A stretch of 64,000 nt of DNA from Bacillus sp. SORGH_AS_0510 (GTDB lineage Bacteria > Bacillota > Bacilli > Bacillales > Cytobacillaceae). The stretch lies in assembly GCF_030818775.1 (NCBI RefSeq), contig NZ_JAUTAU010000001.1, positions 1,864,001 to 1,928,000 on the forward strand. Direction: 5' to 3'. Below, one piece after another: positions 29,428 through 37,492 of this stretch. Numbering within the stretch: position 1 is the first letter of the stretch; each line of letters starts with the position of its first letter. The notes beneath the pieces were generated by a model that worked only from the letters and a program-made list of their open reading frames with translations, was not told where the DNA came from and ran no database searches. A program made the translations under genes and the position numbers.

Positions 29428-30348
29428 ATGGGAAAAACAATTCCTGCAAGTGAGAGATTATTAAAATCAAAAAAGAGTTTAATGAATGGGGAACTAAGGG
29501 GTAAGGTTATAGTTCTTCTATGTGCTGTTATTATGATTTCAGCTACTATTGCTATTACAGTTTTCTTAGGTACAAAAGGATTACAATCCTTTATTAAAAA
29601 TGGTGTCAGTGCGATTGAGTTTATAACTAGTTCACACTGGAATCCAACAAATAAAGCAAATCCTGAATATGGCGCCTTACCATTTATTTTTGGCTCCTTT
29701 GCAGTTACTTTCTTGTCTGCACTGGTTGCTGCTCCTTTAGGTATTGGTGGAGCTATATTTATGACTGAAATTGCACCATCGTGGGGGAGAAAAATTCTTC
29801 AGCCCGTCATAGAACTATTAGTCGGTATTCCTTCTGTAGTCTATGGGTTCATCGGACTAACAGTACTAGTTCCTTTTATTAGGGAGAATGTAGGGGGACT
29901 AGGTTTCAGCTTACTTTCCGGAACTATTGTACTTTCTATCATGATTTTGCCCACAGTAACTACCATTGCTACAGATGCAATGAGTTCTATACCAAAAAAT
30001 CTTCGTGAAGGTTCCTATGCGTTAGGTGCCACTCGTTGGCAGACAATCCGTAAGGTATTAATACCAGCAGCGTTACCTACACTTCTGACGGCAATCGTGT
30101 TAGGTATGGCTAGAGCTTTTGGTGAAGCACTTGCCGTGCAAATGGTGATTGGTAACGTAAGAGATCTGCCAACAAGCTTATTAGACGCATCAGCCACTTT
30201 AACGACAATTATTACTCTGAACATGGGACATACAACCTATGGAAGTGTAGAGAATAATACCCTTTGGTCAATGGGCTTAATTTTATTAATAATGTCGTTT
30301 GCGTTTATTCTCCTTATTCGCTATCTCTCTTCTAGGAGGAAAATGTAA
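29428..30348 (+). CDS. pstC: Phosphate ABC transporter permease PstC
   Basis: 306 aa, six or so membrane helices. The permease loop EGSYALGATRWQTIRKVLIPAALP contacts the ATPase (seen around residues 192-215). Its stop codon overlaps the start of pstA by one base. Confidence 0.95.
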   Translation: MGKTIPASERLLKSKKSLMNGELRGKVIVLLCAVIMISATIAITVFLGTKGLQSFIKNGVSAIEFITSSHWNPTNKANPEYGALPFIFGSFAVTFLSALVAAPLGIGGAIFMTEIAPSWGRKILQPVIELLVGIPSVVYGFIGLTVLVPFIRENVGGLGFSLLSGTIVLSIMILPTVTTIATDAMSSIPKNLREGSYALGATRWQTIRKVLIPAALPTLLTAIVLGMARAFGEALAVQMVIGNVRDLPTSLLDASATLTTIITLNMGHTTYGSVENNTLWSMGLILLIMSFAFILLIRYLSSRRKM

Positions 30349-31235
30349 TGAACAGCAAAACTGCGGATCGTATTGCAACAGGGGTCTTTATTGCGATTGC
30401 TATTATTATTGTTTCTATATTAGTTGGACTCTTTTATTATATTTTAGTTAATGGCCTTAAACATATTTCTTTAGATTTCTTAACTACACCATCTAGCAAT
30501 GTACGAGCAGGCGGTGGGATTCGAGATCAACTTTTTAATTCTTTCTATATCTTGTTTATTACAATGCTAATTGCCGTTCCTCTTGGTGTGGGCGGTGGAA
30601 TATATATGGCTGAATATGCGAAGCCAGGGAAAGTTACAGATATTATTCGTTCTTGTATTGAGGTTTTAGCATCCCTTCCATCGATCGTCATCGGGATGTT
30701 TGGTTTATTAATGTTCGTCAATGTCACTGGTTGGGGCTATACCATTCTAGGTGGTGCCTTGGCACTGACGGTATTTAATTTACCAGTCATTGTAAGGGTA
30801 AGTGAGGATGCCATTCGCTCGGTACCTCGTGACCTGAAAGAGGCGAGTCTTGCTCTTGGGATTACTCATTGGCATACGATTAAGACTGTATTGTTGCCAA
30901 GTGCATTCCCGTCCATCTTAACAGGTGCAATTCTTGCATCAGGACGTGTATTTGGTGAAGCAGCTGCATTGTTATTTACGGCAGGACTTTCTACACCGAG
31001 GTTAGATTATGCAAATTGGAATCCATTTTCCGACCAATCACCATTAAATATTTTCCGTCCTGCGGAAACATTGGCTGTTCACATTTGGTCAGTAAACACT
31101 CAAGGGTTAATTCCAGACGTTGAAGAAGTTTCTAATGGATCGGCTGCAGTTTTAGTTATTTCTGTACTAATATTTAATTTATTAGCCCGGTGGATTGGTA
31201 GTTTGATTCATAAGAAAATCACAGCCACTAAATAA
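30348..31235 (+). CDS. pstA: Phosphate ABC transporter permease PstA
   Basis: 295 aa, paired with PstC. The ABC-contact loop is [15 protein letters not shown] followed by [11 protein letters not shown]. Starts at an ATG overlapping the pstC stop, after AGGAGG. Membrane helices are spread across the chain. Confidence 0.95.
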   Translation: MNSKTADRIATGVFIAIAIIIVSILVGLFYYILVNGLKHISLDFLTTPSSNVRAGGGIRDQLFNSFYILFITMLIAVPLGVGGGIYMAEYAKPGKVTDIIRSCIEVLASLPSIVIGMFGLLMFVNVTGWGYTILGGALALTVFNLPVIVRVSEDAIRSVPRDLKEASLALGITHWHTIKTVLLPSAFPSILTGAILASGRVFGEAAALLFTAGLSTPRLDYANWNPFSDQSPLNIFRPAETLAVHIWSVNTQGLIPDVEEVSNGSAAVLVISVLIFNLLARWIGSLIHKKITATK

Positions 31236-31251
31236 AGGCAGGGGAAATAGG

Positions 31252-32073
31252 ATGGTTACTGCTAACATGGAAAATAAACCAACTGAACAAGCTATTCAGT
31301 CGAATAGTCAAATACCAAAAGAAAATATTTTGAAGGTTAAAAATCTAGAGATATTTTACGGAGAAAAGCGTGCCGTAAATGGAATATCAATGAACATAGA
31401 AAAGAATGGGGTAACTGCACTTATTGGTCCATCCGGCTGTGGGAAATCAACCTTTCTGAGAAGTATAAATCGGATGAATGACCTAATCCCTGGCGCTAGG
31501 GCACAAGGTGAGATCCTTTATGAAGATATTAATATATTGTCTGATAACGTAAATGTAGTAGCCCTACGGAAAGAAATAGGAATGGTTTTCCAGAAGCCGA
31601 ACCCATTTCCTAAGTCGATATACGAAAATATTACGCATGCCCTTAAATTTGCAGGGATAACAAAGAAAAAAGAGCTTGATAAAATTGTCGAGGAGAGTTT
31701 GCAAAAAGCAGCACTATGGGATGAAGTAAAAGATCGACTTCATAAATCAGCATTCTCTCTATCTGGAGGTCAGCAGCAACGTCTGTGTATCGCAAGGACA
31801 ATCGCAATGAAACCGACTGTTATGCTTTTAGATGAACCTTCCTCAGCATTAGATCCGATTTCTAATGCTAAGGTTGAGGATTTAATTGTTGATTTAAAGA
31901 AGGATTATTCAATTATTATTGTCACTCACAATATGCAACAAGCATCTCGTATATCTGATAAAACGGCCTTCTTTTTAAATGGAGATTTGGTCGAGTATGA
32001 TAATACGGAAACAATCTTTACAAATCCATCTGTTAAAAAGACCGAAGAATATATTTCTGGAAGGTTTGGATAG
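31252..32073 (+). CDS. pstB: Phosphate ABC transporter ATPase, first copy
   Basis: 273 aa. Walker [10 protein letters not shown], signature [16 protein letters not shown], Walker [14 protein letters not shown]-loop THN. An N-terminal extension of about 20 residues (Gln/Asn-rich) distinguishes it from the second copy. Corresponds to PstBA of B. subtilis by order. Confidence 0.95.
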   Translation: MVTANMENKPTEQAIQSNSQIPKENILKVKNLEIFYGEKRAVNGISMNIEKNGVTALIGPSGCGKSTFLRSINRMNDLIPGARAQGEILYEDINILSDNVNVVALRKEIGMVFQKPNPFPKSIYENITHALKFAGITKKKELDKIVEESLQKAALWDEVKDRLHKSAFSLSGGQQQRLCIARTIAMKPTVMLLDEPSSALDPISNAKVEDLIVDLKKDYSIIIVTHNMQQASRISDKTAFFLNGDLVEYDNTETIFTNPSVKKTEEYISGRFG

Positions 32074-32085
32074 GGAGGAATCGGT

Positions 32086-32859
32086 GTGGCAATTCCAACA
32101 TTGACTAGAGAAGTTTTTGATGTGAAGGATCTTAACCTATGGTATGGAGAACACCATGCGTTAAAGAATATTAACTTTCCTATAAAGAAAAAAGAAGTGA
32201 CAGCTATTATCGGTCCATCCGGTTGTGGAAAATCAACGTTTATTAAAACCCTGAATTTGATGATTAATATGATCCCTAATGTAAAAATGACAGGTGAAAT
32301 TAATTATGACGGACAAAATATTTTAGATGAAAAGATGGACCTAGTTGAATTGCGTAAACATGTGGGTATGGTCTTTCAGAAAGGAAATCCATTTCCACAA
32401 TCCATTTATGATAATATTGCCTATGGTCCTAGAATTCATGGCATGAAAAAGAAGGTTCATTTAGACGAGATTGTCACAAAATCATTAATGGACGTAGCAT
32501 TATGGGATGAAGTAAAGGATCGTTTACATGCACCTGCTTTAGGACTTTCAGGTGGACAACAGCAGAGACTTTGTATAGCAAGAGCACTTGCGACTAAGCC
32601 AGAAGTGTTGTTAATGGATGAACCAACTTCTGCACTTGATCCCATTTCTACCTTAAAAATAGAGGAATTAATTCTAGAATTGAAAGAAAAATATACAATT
32701 GTAATTGTAACCCATAACATGCAGCAAGCAGCAAGGGTTTCAGATAAAACGGCCTTCTTCCTAATGGGAGAATTAATTGAATTAGATTCAACATCTTCTA
32801 TTTTTTCAAATCCAAAGGATTCACGTACAGAAGGCTATATTACAGGAAGATTCGGATGA
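32086..32859 (+). CDS. pstB: Phosphate ABC transporter ATPase, second copy
   Basis: 257 aa, GTG start at 32086 after AGGGAGG. Has the same ATPase motifs as the preceding gene ([37 protein letters not shown]), and the two chains are clearly paralogous. Corresponds to PstBB. Two ATPases could give homo- or heterodimers; which is used is not visible. Confidence 0.95.
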   Translation: MAIPTLTREVFDVKDLNLWYGEHHALKNINFPIKKKEVTAIIGPSGCGKSTFIKTLNLMINMIPNVKMTGEINYDGQNILDEKMDLVELRKHVGMVFQKGNPFPQSIYDNIAYGPRIHGMKKKVHLDEIVTKSLMDVALWDEVKDRLHAPALGLSGGQQQRLCIARALATKPEVLLMDEPTSALDPISTLKIEELILELKEKYTIVIVTHNMQQAARVSDKTAFFLMGELIELDSTSSIFSNPKDSRTEGYITGRFG

Positions 32860-32872
32860 TGAGGTGACTTAG

Positions 32873-33532
32873 ATGAGTACAAGGTCGAATTTTGATAATA
32901 ATTTAAAGCAACTAAAAGAAATGCTTTTACAAATGGCGGATAAAGCGGAGTTTGCCATAAAGGAAGCGATGATTGCCCTAATTAACCAAGACTTAGAAAA
33001 GGCTAAGCTTGTTATTGATGGGGATAATGAAATTGACGACTTAGAACATGAAATCAATGATAAAGCATTATTGCTAATTGCCAGAGAATCGCCTGTAGCA
33101 ACAGATTTAAGGCAAATTAATGTGGCCCTAAAAGTATCTTCTGAGGTAGAACGGATGGCTGATATGGCTGTGAATATTGCTAAATCTGCCCTTCATATTG
33201 GAAATGAAAAGCATATTAAAGAGATTGTTGATATTCCAAGGATGATGGAAATGTCTCTAGACATGGTAGCCGATTCTTTAAAAGCCTTTTACTCTGAGGA
33301 TGTTACCCTTGCGATGAGTTGCGCTGAAAGAGACGACCAGGTGGATCAACTCTTTGGTAGCTTAATCCAAGAACTTTTAAGTTATATTCCTAAGAATCCC
33401 AACTCAACCAACCAAATTATTCAATTAGCATTTGTATGTAGATTTATCGAAAGAATTGCTGACCACTCAACAAATATTGCAGAAAATGTAATCTATCTAG
33501 TAACCGGAAAACGAATCGATCTAAATGCCTAA
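32873..33532 (+). CDS. phoU: Phosphate-signalling protein PhoU
   Basis: 219 aa, all-helical with two PhoU repeats. The metal-cluster motifs are recognisable as EVERMADMAVNIA and ERIADHSTNIAENV. Links the Pst transporter to phosphate signalling. Last gene of the operon; the operon terminator downstream has been split by the mobile element. Confidence 0.94.
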   Translation: MSTRSNFDNNLKQLKEMLLQMADKAEFAIKEAMIALINQDLEKAKLVIDGDNEIDDLEHEINDKALLLIARESPVATDLRQINVALKVSSEVERMADMAVNIAKSALHIGNEKHIKEIVDIPRMMEMSLDMVADSLKAFYSEDVTLAMSCAERDDQVDQLFGSLIQELLSYIPKNPNSTNQIIQLAFVCRFIERIADHSTNIAENVIYLVTGKRIDLNA

Positions 33533-33550
33533 ACTATCTGTGAAGAAAAA

Positions 33551-33565
33551 AGGTGAAGCTGAGAG
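33551..33565 (+). terminator. Left half of the disrupted pst operon terminator
   Basis: GGTGAAGCT (33552-33560) and the loop GAG are followed by the element. The other arm AGCTTCATC plus T6 is at 36640-36654. Rejoined across the element with one target copy, GGTGAAGCT-GAG-AGCTTCATC makes a normal terminator with one G-T pair. As it stands the left arm has no partner. Confidence 0.8.
33557..33565 (+). repeat. Target site duplication, left copy
   Basis: AGCTGAGAG, repeated exactly at 36633-36641 directly outside the right end of the element. Confidence 0.9.
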
Positions 33566-33602
33566 TAACGGGTTCCGTTGCCTATCGCAAACATTGAAAA
33601 TG
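33566..33602 (+). repeat. Left terminal inverted repeat
   Basis: Begins TAACGGGTTCCGTTGCCTAT and ends TTGAAAATG. Pairs with 36596-36632 with mismatches only at repeat positions 15, 27 and 28. Confidence 0.93.
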
Positions 33603-33608
33603 TAGTAT

Positions 33609-33652
33609 AAAACGACCTACTAATTGTATGCCAATTTGTAGGTCGTTTTTGT
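33609..33652 (+). terminator. Terminator just inside the left end of the element
   Basis: AAAACGACCTAC / GTAGGTCGTTTT, 12-bp arms, with an inner AATTG/CAATT stem and a T run. It reads in the direction of the pst operon, so it would stop transcripts entering the element. Confidence 0.88.
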
Positions 33653-33673
33653 TTGATATAATGGGATTTTGGC

Positions 33674-33779
33674 TATAATTATTAGTGAATTTGTAGTAGA
33701 ATTTGTATATGAAAATGTAGGGGTACAATAGCCAGTGTACCCCTACAAATTGCACTACATTTTTGCATACAAATTAGCA
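33674..33779 (+). promoter_or_regulatory. Leader of the element with nested inverted repeats
   Basis: A perfect 12-bp inverted repeat TGTAGGGGTACA / TGTACCCCTACA (33716-33727, 33736-33747) is enclosed by a looser one (AATTTGTAT...AATGTAG near 33700 against its complement near 33755-33775). TATAAT at 33674-33679 is a possible -10. No gene lies in this stretch. It could be an operator for the small putative DNA-binding protein or a transposase binding region. Confidence 0.55.
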
Positions 33780-33814
33780 TACAGAAATTCACCAAATTGT
33801 AGGAGATGTATAAT

Positions 33815-34042
33815 GTGAAAATTAAGCCAAAATACCCTAATGCCGAGGAAGTAACACTAAGGTTATCGTTTCAGTCAAGAAAAATTTTAGAACATTACTC
33901 GGACTATACAGGCTTAACTCCTGCTCAAATAATTGAAGAAATGTTGCCGGATTTACTAAAAGATGATGATTTTATTAAATATGTAGAAGGGAAACGGAGT
34001 AATAAAAGATTGAAACGTGAATTGGGGATAAATGATGACTAA
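33815..34042 (+). CDS. Small putative ribbon-helix-helix protein of the element
   Basis: 75 aa from GTG 33815, 9 bp after AGGAG; the ATG at 33806 abuts that site. The chain has a strand-like EEVTLRLSF segment, then two helices (QSRKILEHYSDYTGLTPAQIIEEMLPDLL is read as helix-turn-helix, split at GLTP), then a basic tail. This pattern fits an MetJ/Arc-type DNA-binding protein, an inference from shape. It overlaps the transposase gene by 11 bp, so the two are co-translated and probably work together, for instance in transposase control. Confidence 0.6.
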   Translation: MKIKPKYPNAEEVTLRLSFQSRKILEHYSDYTGLTPAQIIEEMLPDLLKDDDFIKYVEGKRSNKRLKRELGINDD

Positions 34043-35972
34043 AATAAAACGTCTAGCGACCACAAACGACCATATATGCCTCATTGACCCAAACATCCCA
34101 CCTACAGAAATGAAACAGCGGGCAGCAGACTATGACACTCTTTCCGACAAGAAAATGAAGACAACCTACATTAATTTCGCCTTTCGCCCTGTTCGCTTCC
34201 ATTGGAAAAATAAAACGTATGAAATTCAACTGAATTATTGTTCCAACCCATTTTGCAAAAATTTTAATCAGCCACAGATAAGCTACAATGTTGGAAAAAT
34301 CAAAAGATATAAAATGACCGGAAAAGAAGAAGACCGAACAATCAATTGCGTTCCTGACGCAACAGATATAAGCGGTGTTCCAACTTTGGGGTGTTACACG
34401 AAGACCTTTTCTAATTGGTCTTTGGCAACTGAGATTGAACGTTTGATTCGGATTAACTCAATTGTCCCTCTTGAACCTAATTACGAGTTCCATAAAGATG
34501 ACTGTTTAATCAACGATACCTATTTTGATAACCCAAAGGCTTTTTACAAGCGAGGGAAAGCCAGTTCCAATGCTCAAATTATCCAATGCAAATCGTGTGG
34601 AAAACACACAAATCTTTTACCAAACAAATCACAATCAACTACCTATATGCAGAAGCGAAATGATATTTTGCCTACTTTTGCCGAACATTTGATAAATCGG
34701 GTTCCTGTTTCAAGCACCTGTAAAATCTTAGGGATTGGAAGAAGTACATATTACAGTAAATTGGAGTGGCTCTATCGTTGTTGTTTAGAATTTCTAGAAA
34801 CACACGAATCAAAACAATTTACCAAGATGACATTCCCTCGTATCTGGTTAAACACAGATATGATGATGTATCACCTTAATAATGTGCGGAAAAAGGGACA
34901 ACCAAGGACAAAAGGCACCGTCTCGGAAAAACAACTGCCAACACAAATTGTGGTATCTACTGATTCACAATCTCGTTATGTGTTCCGAGCCGACGTAGCT
35001 TATGATTGGGAAATTGATTTCAAACAATTGGAGCAGGATACGGAAAACTATAAAGATGACCATTTACCTGTTGAGCTAAGAAAGAATGCTAAATACACAA
35101 AGTATTCCTATTACCCAATAGAGCCAACTCCAAATGATACCCAAAGCCAAACCGAATACTACCTTGAGATGAAAGAACTACAACTAAGAAGTAAATATGT
35201 AGATGGATTACACATCAATCACACCTATACTGCGATAGCTCAAATGTTCCTTATTAAAGATATGGTAAAAACGGGAAAGTGGCGTGTGGTCAGCGACGAC
35301 GATATGGTTTTGAAATCGGCAGTAAAAAAGGCTTTCTCGGTTGAGATTCAACAAGGCAAATTGCATCATTTTGTAAATACCTTCGATAAAACACTTTCAA
35401 GGGAAGCTGCGTTCCAGGAATATATCGATTCAAATAAGTATCTAAGAAATTGGGCGGAGGACAATTTCTTATCGGAACAATCCGACTATGAGGTAGCCGT
35501 AGAATATTTGAAAAGAAGACTAGCTGTTCACAAGTTTTATGAAACAAAAACTGCACCTGACGGAACTAATTATTCTGTCCATAAATCGAATAAGATTGAA
35601 CACCCTATTGCGATGGCGGACCGTGGGAGTCGTTACATTGATGTTCTTACCGATACCTCAAAGCTATCAAATGAGCATTTAGCAAGACTTATTGTAAGAG
35701 CCAATGACAATGCGGTAAATGCCTTCTTGCAAGAAATCAGACGCAGCTTATCAATTCTGGAACGTCCTTTGGTGACTTCGAGGGGAGATGGCAAATCATA
35801 TATCTACAGCAATTTCAATCCTAAATATGCTCAAATGGCAATCACGATACTAAGAACTTACTACAACTTTTGTCAGCCTTTTAAAGCCTACGGGGATGAA
35901 CTGACACCTGCACAAAGAATCGGCATCGCAAATCGGGTCTATAGTTGGAGAGATATTATTTACAAACGGTAG
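34032..35972 (+). CDS. Large transposase-like protein (zinc finger, HTH, DDE-like)
   Basis: 646 aa. N-terminal CX4C at C70/C75 and a later zinc ribbon centred on CKSCGK (C186, C189) with H154 and C158 as possible partners. The ribbon is like that of IS1/IS1595 InsA-type proteins. A helix-turn-helix follows (residues ~210-250, VSSTCKILGIGRSTYYSKLE). Then comes an RNase H-like region with QIVVSTDSQSRYVF (D311) and WRVVSDDDM (D422-424). The C-terminal MAITILRTYYNFCQPF resembles the end of DDE domains. Catalytic residues are proposed, not proven. Most IS1-type transposases are half this length. Confidence 0.75.
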   Translation: MMTKIKRLATTNDHICLIDPNIPPTEMKQRAADYDTLSDKKMKTTYINFAFRPVRFHWKNKTYEIQLNYCSNPFCKNFNQPQISYNVGKIKRYKMTGKEEDRTINCVPDATDISGVPTLGCYTKTFSNWSLATEIERLIRINSIVPLEPNYEFHKDDCLINDTYFDNPKAFYKRGKASSNAQIIQCKSCGKHTNLLPNKSQSTTYMQKRNDILPTFAEHLINRVPVSSTCKILGIGRSTYYSKLEWLYRCCLEFLETHESKQFTKMTFPRIWLNTDMMMYHLNNVRKKGQPRTKGTVSEKQLPTQIVVSTDSQSRYVFRADVAYDWEIDFKQLEQDTENYKDDHLPVELRKNAKYTKYSYYPIEPTPNDTQSQTEYYLEMKELQLRSKYVDGLHINHTYTAIAQMFLIKDMVKTGKWRVVSDDDMVLKSAVKKAFSVEIQQGKLHHFVNTFDKTLSREAAFQEYIDSNKYLRNWAEDNFLSEQSDYEVAVEYLKRRLAVHKFYETKTAPDGTNYSVHKSNKIEHPIAMADRGSRYIDVLTDTSKLSNEHLARLIVRANDNAVNAFLQEIRRSLSILERPLVTSRGDGKSYIYSNFNPKYAQMAITILRTYYNFCQPFKAYGDELTPAQRIGIANRVYSWRDIIYKR

Positions 35973-36127
35973 GAAGCTTGCTTATCATACTAAACCGATT
36001 CTTCAAAAACAAAGGTACATTGAAGTAACGTGTAGGATAGAAGGATAACTGATATTAATTGTAGAATTGTTGTCTCAAGGAATATTTTTCAATATATTCA
36101 GGGCTGGGTTTATTATAAGGAGGACAT

Positions 36128-36445
36128 ATGAGCAATTATTTAAGGGAATTAATTGGTCAAATTGCTGTATTTAAAACTATTACTGGTGAAGTTTTAATTG
36201 TTAAAGTGATTGGCGAGGAATTCGAAAAACAAAAACACTACAAAGTAAAGGTCTTTGAAAATAATGAAAACGGCTCCACCCTTGAAGATTTTGTTATTCA
36301 CATTGATGATATAAAAATGATTTGTATTTTACCTCCGGAGATTCAAAAAGGTTTTAATTTAACAATCTCATATATACCTAATCAAGACAATAATAAGGAT
36401 TTCCCGAATTTTATTGAGTTTGGAGAACTTCAAGATACAGAATAA
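36128..36445 (+). CDS. Third gene of the element, small beta-rich protein of unknown role
   Basis: 105 aa with a perfect AAGGAGG 6 bp upstream. The first ~60 residues alternate hydrophobic and charged residues with turns (GQIAVFKTITGEVLIVKVIGEE, split by the TITGE turn; then KVKVFENN and IHIDDIKMI), suggesting a small Sm-like or SH3-like barrel. The tail is polar and acidic. It lies 155 bp after the transposase gene and before the element's right terminator, so it is cargo or an accessory factor. I do not recognise the family. Confidence 0.6.
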   Translation: MSNYLRELIGQIAVFKTITGEVLIVKVIGEEFEKQKHYKVKVFENNENGSTLEDFVIHIDDIKMICILPPEIQKGFNLTISYIPNQDNNKDFPNFIEFGELQDTE

Positions 36446-36511
36446 CAAAAAGTCTTATTCAATAACAAACGGTGCGTTAGTTGAAGTAGATATTGAAAAT
36501 GAACATAAGAA

Positions 36512-36544
36512 ACGGCTCAGTATAGTGACTGAGCCGTCTTTTTA
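36512..36544 (+). terminator. Terminator near the right end of the element
   Basis: ACGGCTCAGT / ACTGAGCCGT with a 6-base loop and T5. Ends transcripts of the element's genes before they reach the chromosome. Confidence 0.88.
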
Positions 36545-36595
36545 TTACAAAAACAGATACAAAACAGTAGACAAAATCGGTAACATTTTCGGTTG

Positions 36596-36632
36596 CATTT
36601 TCAAATTTTGCGATAGGAAACGGAACCCGTTA
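36596..36632 (-). repeat. Right terminal inverted repeat
   Basis: Reads TAACGGGTTCCGTTTCCTAT on the minus strand from the outer tip; matches the left repeat at 34 of 37 positions. Confidence 0.93.
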
Positions 36633-36641
36633 AGCTGAGAG
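36633..36641 (+). repeat. Target site duplication, right copy
   Basis: AGCTGAGAG, identical to 33557-33565. It is followed by CTTCATC and T6, the second half of the old pst terminator. Confidence 0.9.
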
Positions 36642-36811
36642 CTTCATCTTTTTTGTATTTGAATAAAGTTTGTCGAAAAGGAAACAAGATACGACAAATT
36701 GCGTTCATTGTGTGCCTTACAAACTGATGTTACCATTAAATTATCGTTATTATTATGAATAATTTGAACTTACGTGCATATAATGATTGTTTGCAGAAAT
36801 GGAGGAAAAAA

Positions 36812-37492
36812 ATGATCGAACAAATTATTAAATTACGAGGGGACGGGCTATCGTTTCGAAAAATTGCTGCTGAACTAAATACCACTGTTGGAAAGGTTCA
36901 ATATAGATGGAATAAATGGATGGACGACTTAAATGAATCAAAAGCTATAGATCCAGCGACCACGGGAAAATCTTCCCCGAATAGCCAAACAACTCCCGAG
37001 CAAATTCCTCATAAGGGTGAGTTAAAGGCAAATCTCGTTTCTCCTCGAAAAATTATTCTTTTCTGGGAAGTTTCCGAATTACCAAACAAAATTATTGGGC
37101 ATTATTTCAATAAGAATCTTAAGGATTATGCAGCGGTTATCAGGATATTTGACGTGACAAATGTTATTTTTAACGGTAAAAATGCACATCATTTTTATGA
37201 AATACCTGCATCCTATCAAAGTGGACATTGGGTGATAAAAGGATTAATACCTAATCGAAGTTATTTGGCGGAGTTAGGAATTTACTTTTCAGAGACTGAA
37301 TTTTTCCCTCTACTTCGGTCCAATTGTGTTCAAACCCCTACCTTACAAGTAACCAATGGTTTTGAGGGGAATTCAGAAGCAATCTTGAAAGTCCAAGAAT
37401 ATGAAGAGATGCCGCCAAAATGGACAGAACATGTAAGTACCTATAGTTATTATATGGAAAATCCTATTAACTTGGAGGAAGAAAATGAATAA
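36812..37492 (+). CDS. DUF4912 protein
   Basis: 226 aa from ATG 36812 behind GGAGG; the upstream in-frame reading has no ribosome site. N-terminal HTH-like region (IIKLRGDGLSFRKIAAELN...VQYRWNKW, residues 5-35) is followed after a polar linker by a DUF4912 domain from about residue 68 (KIILFWEVSE, HHFYEIPASY, GLIPNRSYLAELG). It overlaps the glycosyltransferase gene by 8 bp. DUF4912 often accompanies carbohydrate enzymes; what it binds is unknown to me. Confidence 0.78.
   Translation: MIEQIIKLRGDGLSFRKIAAELNTTVGKVQYRWNKWMDDLNESKAIDPATTGKSSPNSQTTPEQIPHKGELKANLVSPRKIILFWEVSELPNKIIGHYFNKNLKDYAAVIRIFDVTNVIFNGKNAHHFYEIPASYQSGHWVIKGLIPNRSYLAELGIYFSETEFFPLLRSNCVQTPTLQVTNGFEGNSEAILKVQEYEEMPPKWTEHVSTYSYYMENPINLEEENE

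Larger units (their letters stand above)
33566..36632. mobile_element. 3,067-bp transposable element inserted in the pst terminator
   Basis: Bounded by 37-bp terminal inverted repeats (TAACGGGTTCCGTT at the tips, 34 of 37 matching) and a 9-bp direct duplication of the target. Contents in order: a terminator, an inverted-repeat-rich leader, a small putative ribbon-helix-helix gene, a 646-aa transposase-like gene overlapping it, a 105-aa gene, and a second terminator. The zinc-finger plus HTH plus DDE-like layout and 9-bp duplication recall IS1/IS1595-type elements, but the transposase is far longer. I do not recognise a named element. Intact ends and frames suggest a recent, possibly active insertion. 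Confidence 0.93.

Noticed and set aside
33533..33566. Idea that the pst operon still ends in its own terminator
   Set aside because: Only the left arm remains next to phoU; its partner is beyond the element, so termination now depends on the element's left hairpin.
36414..36638. 74-aa open frame at the right end of the mobile element
   Set aside because: It overlaps the third gene, runs through the terminator hairpin, the inverted repeat and the duplication, and has no good ribosome site.
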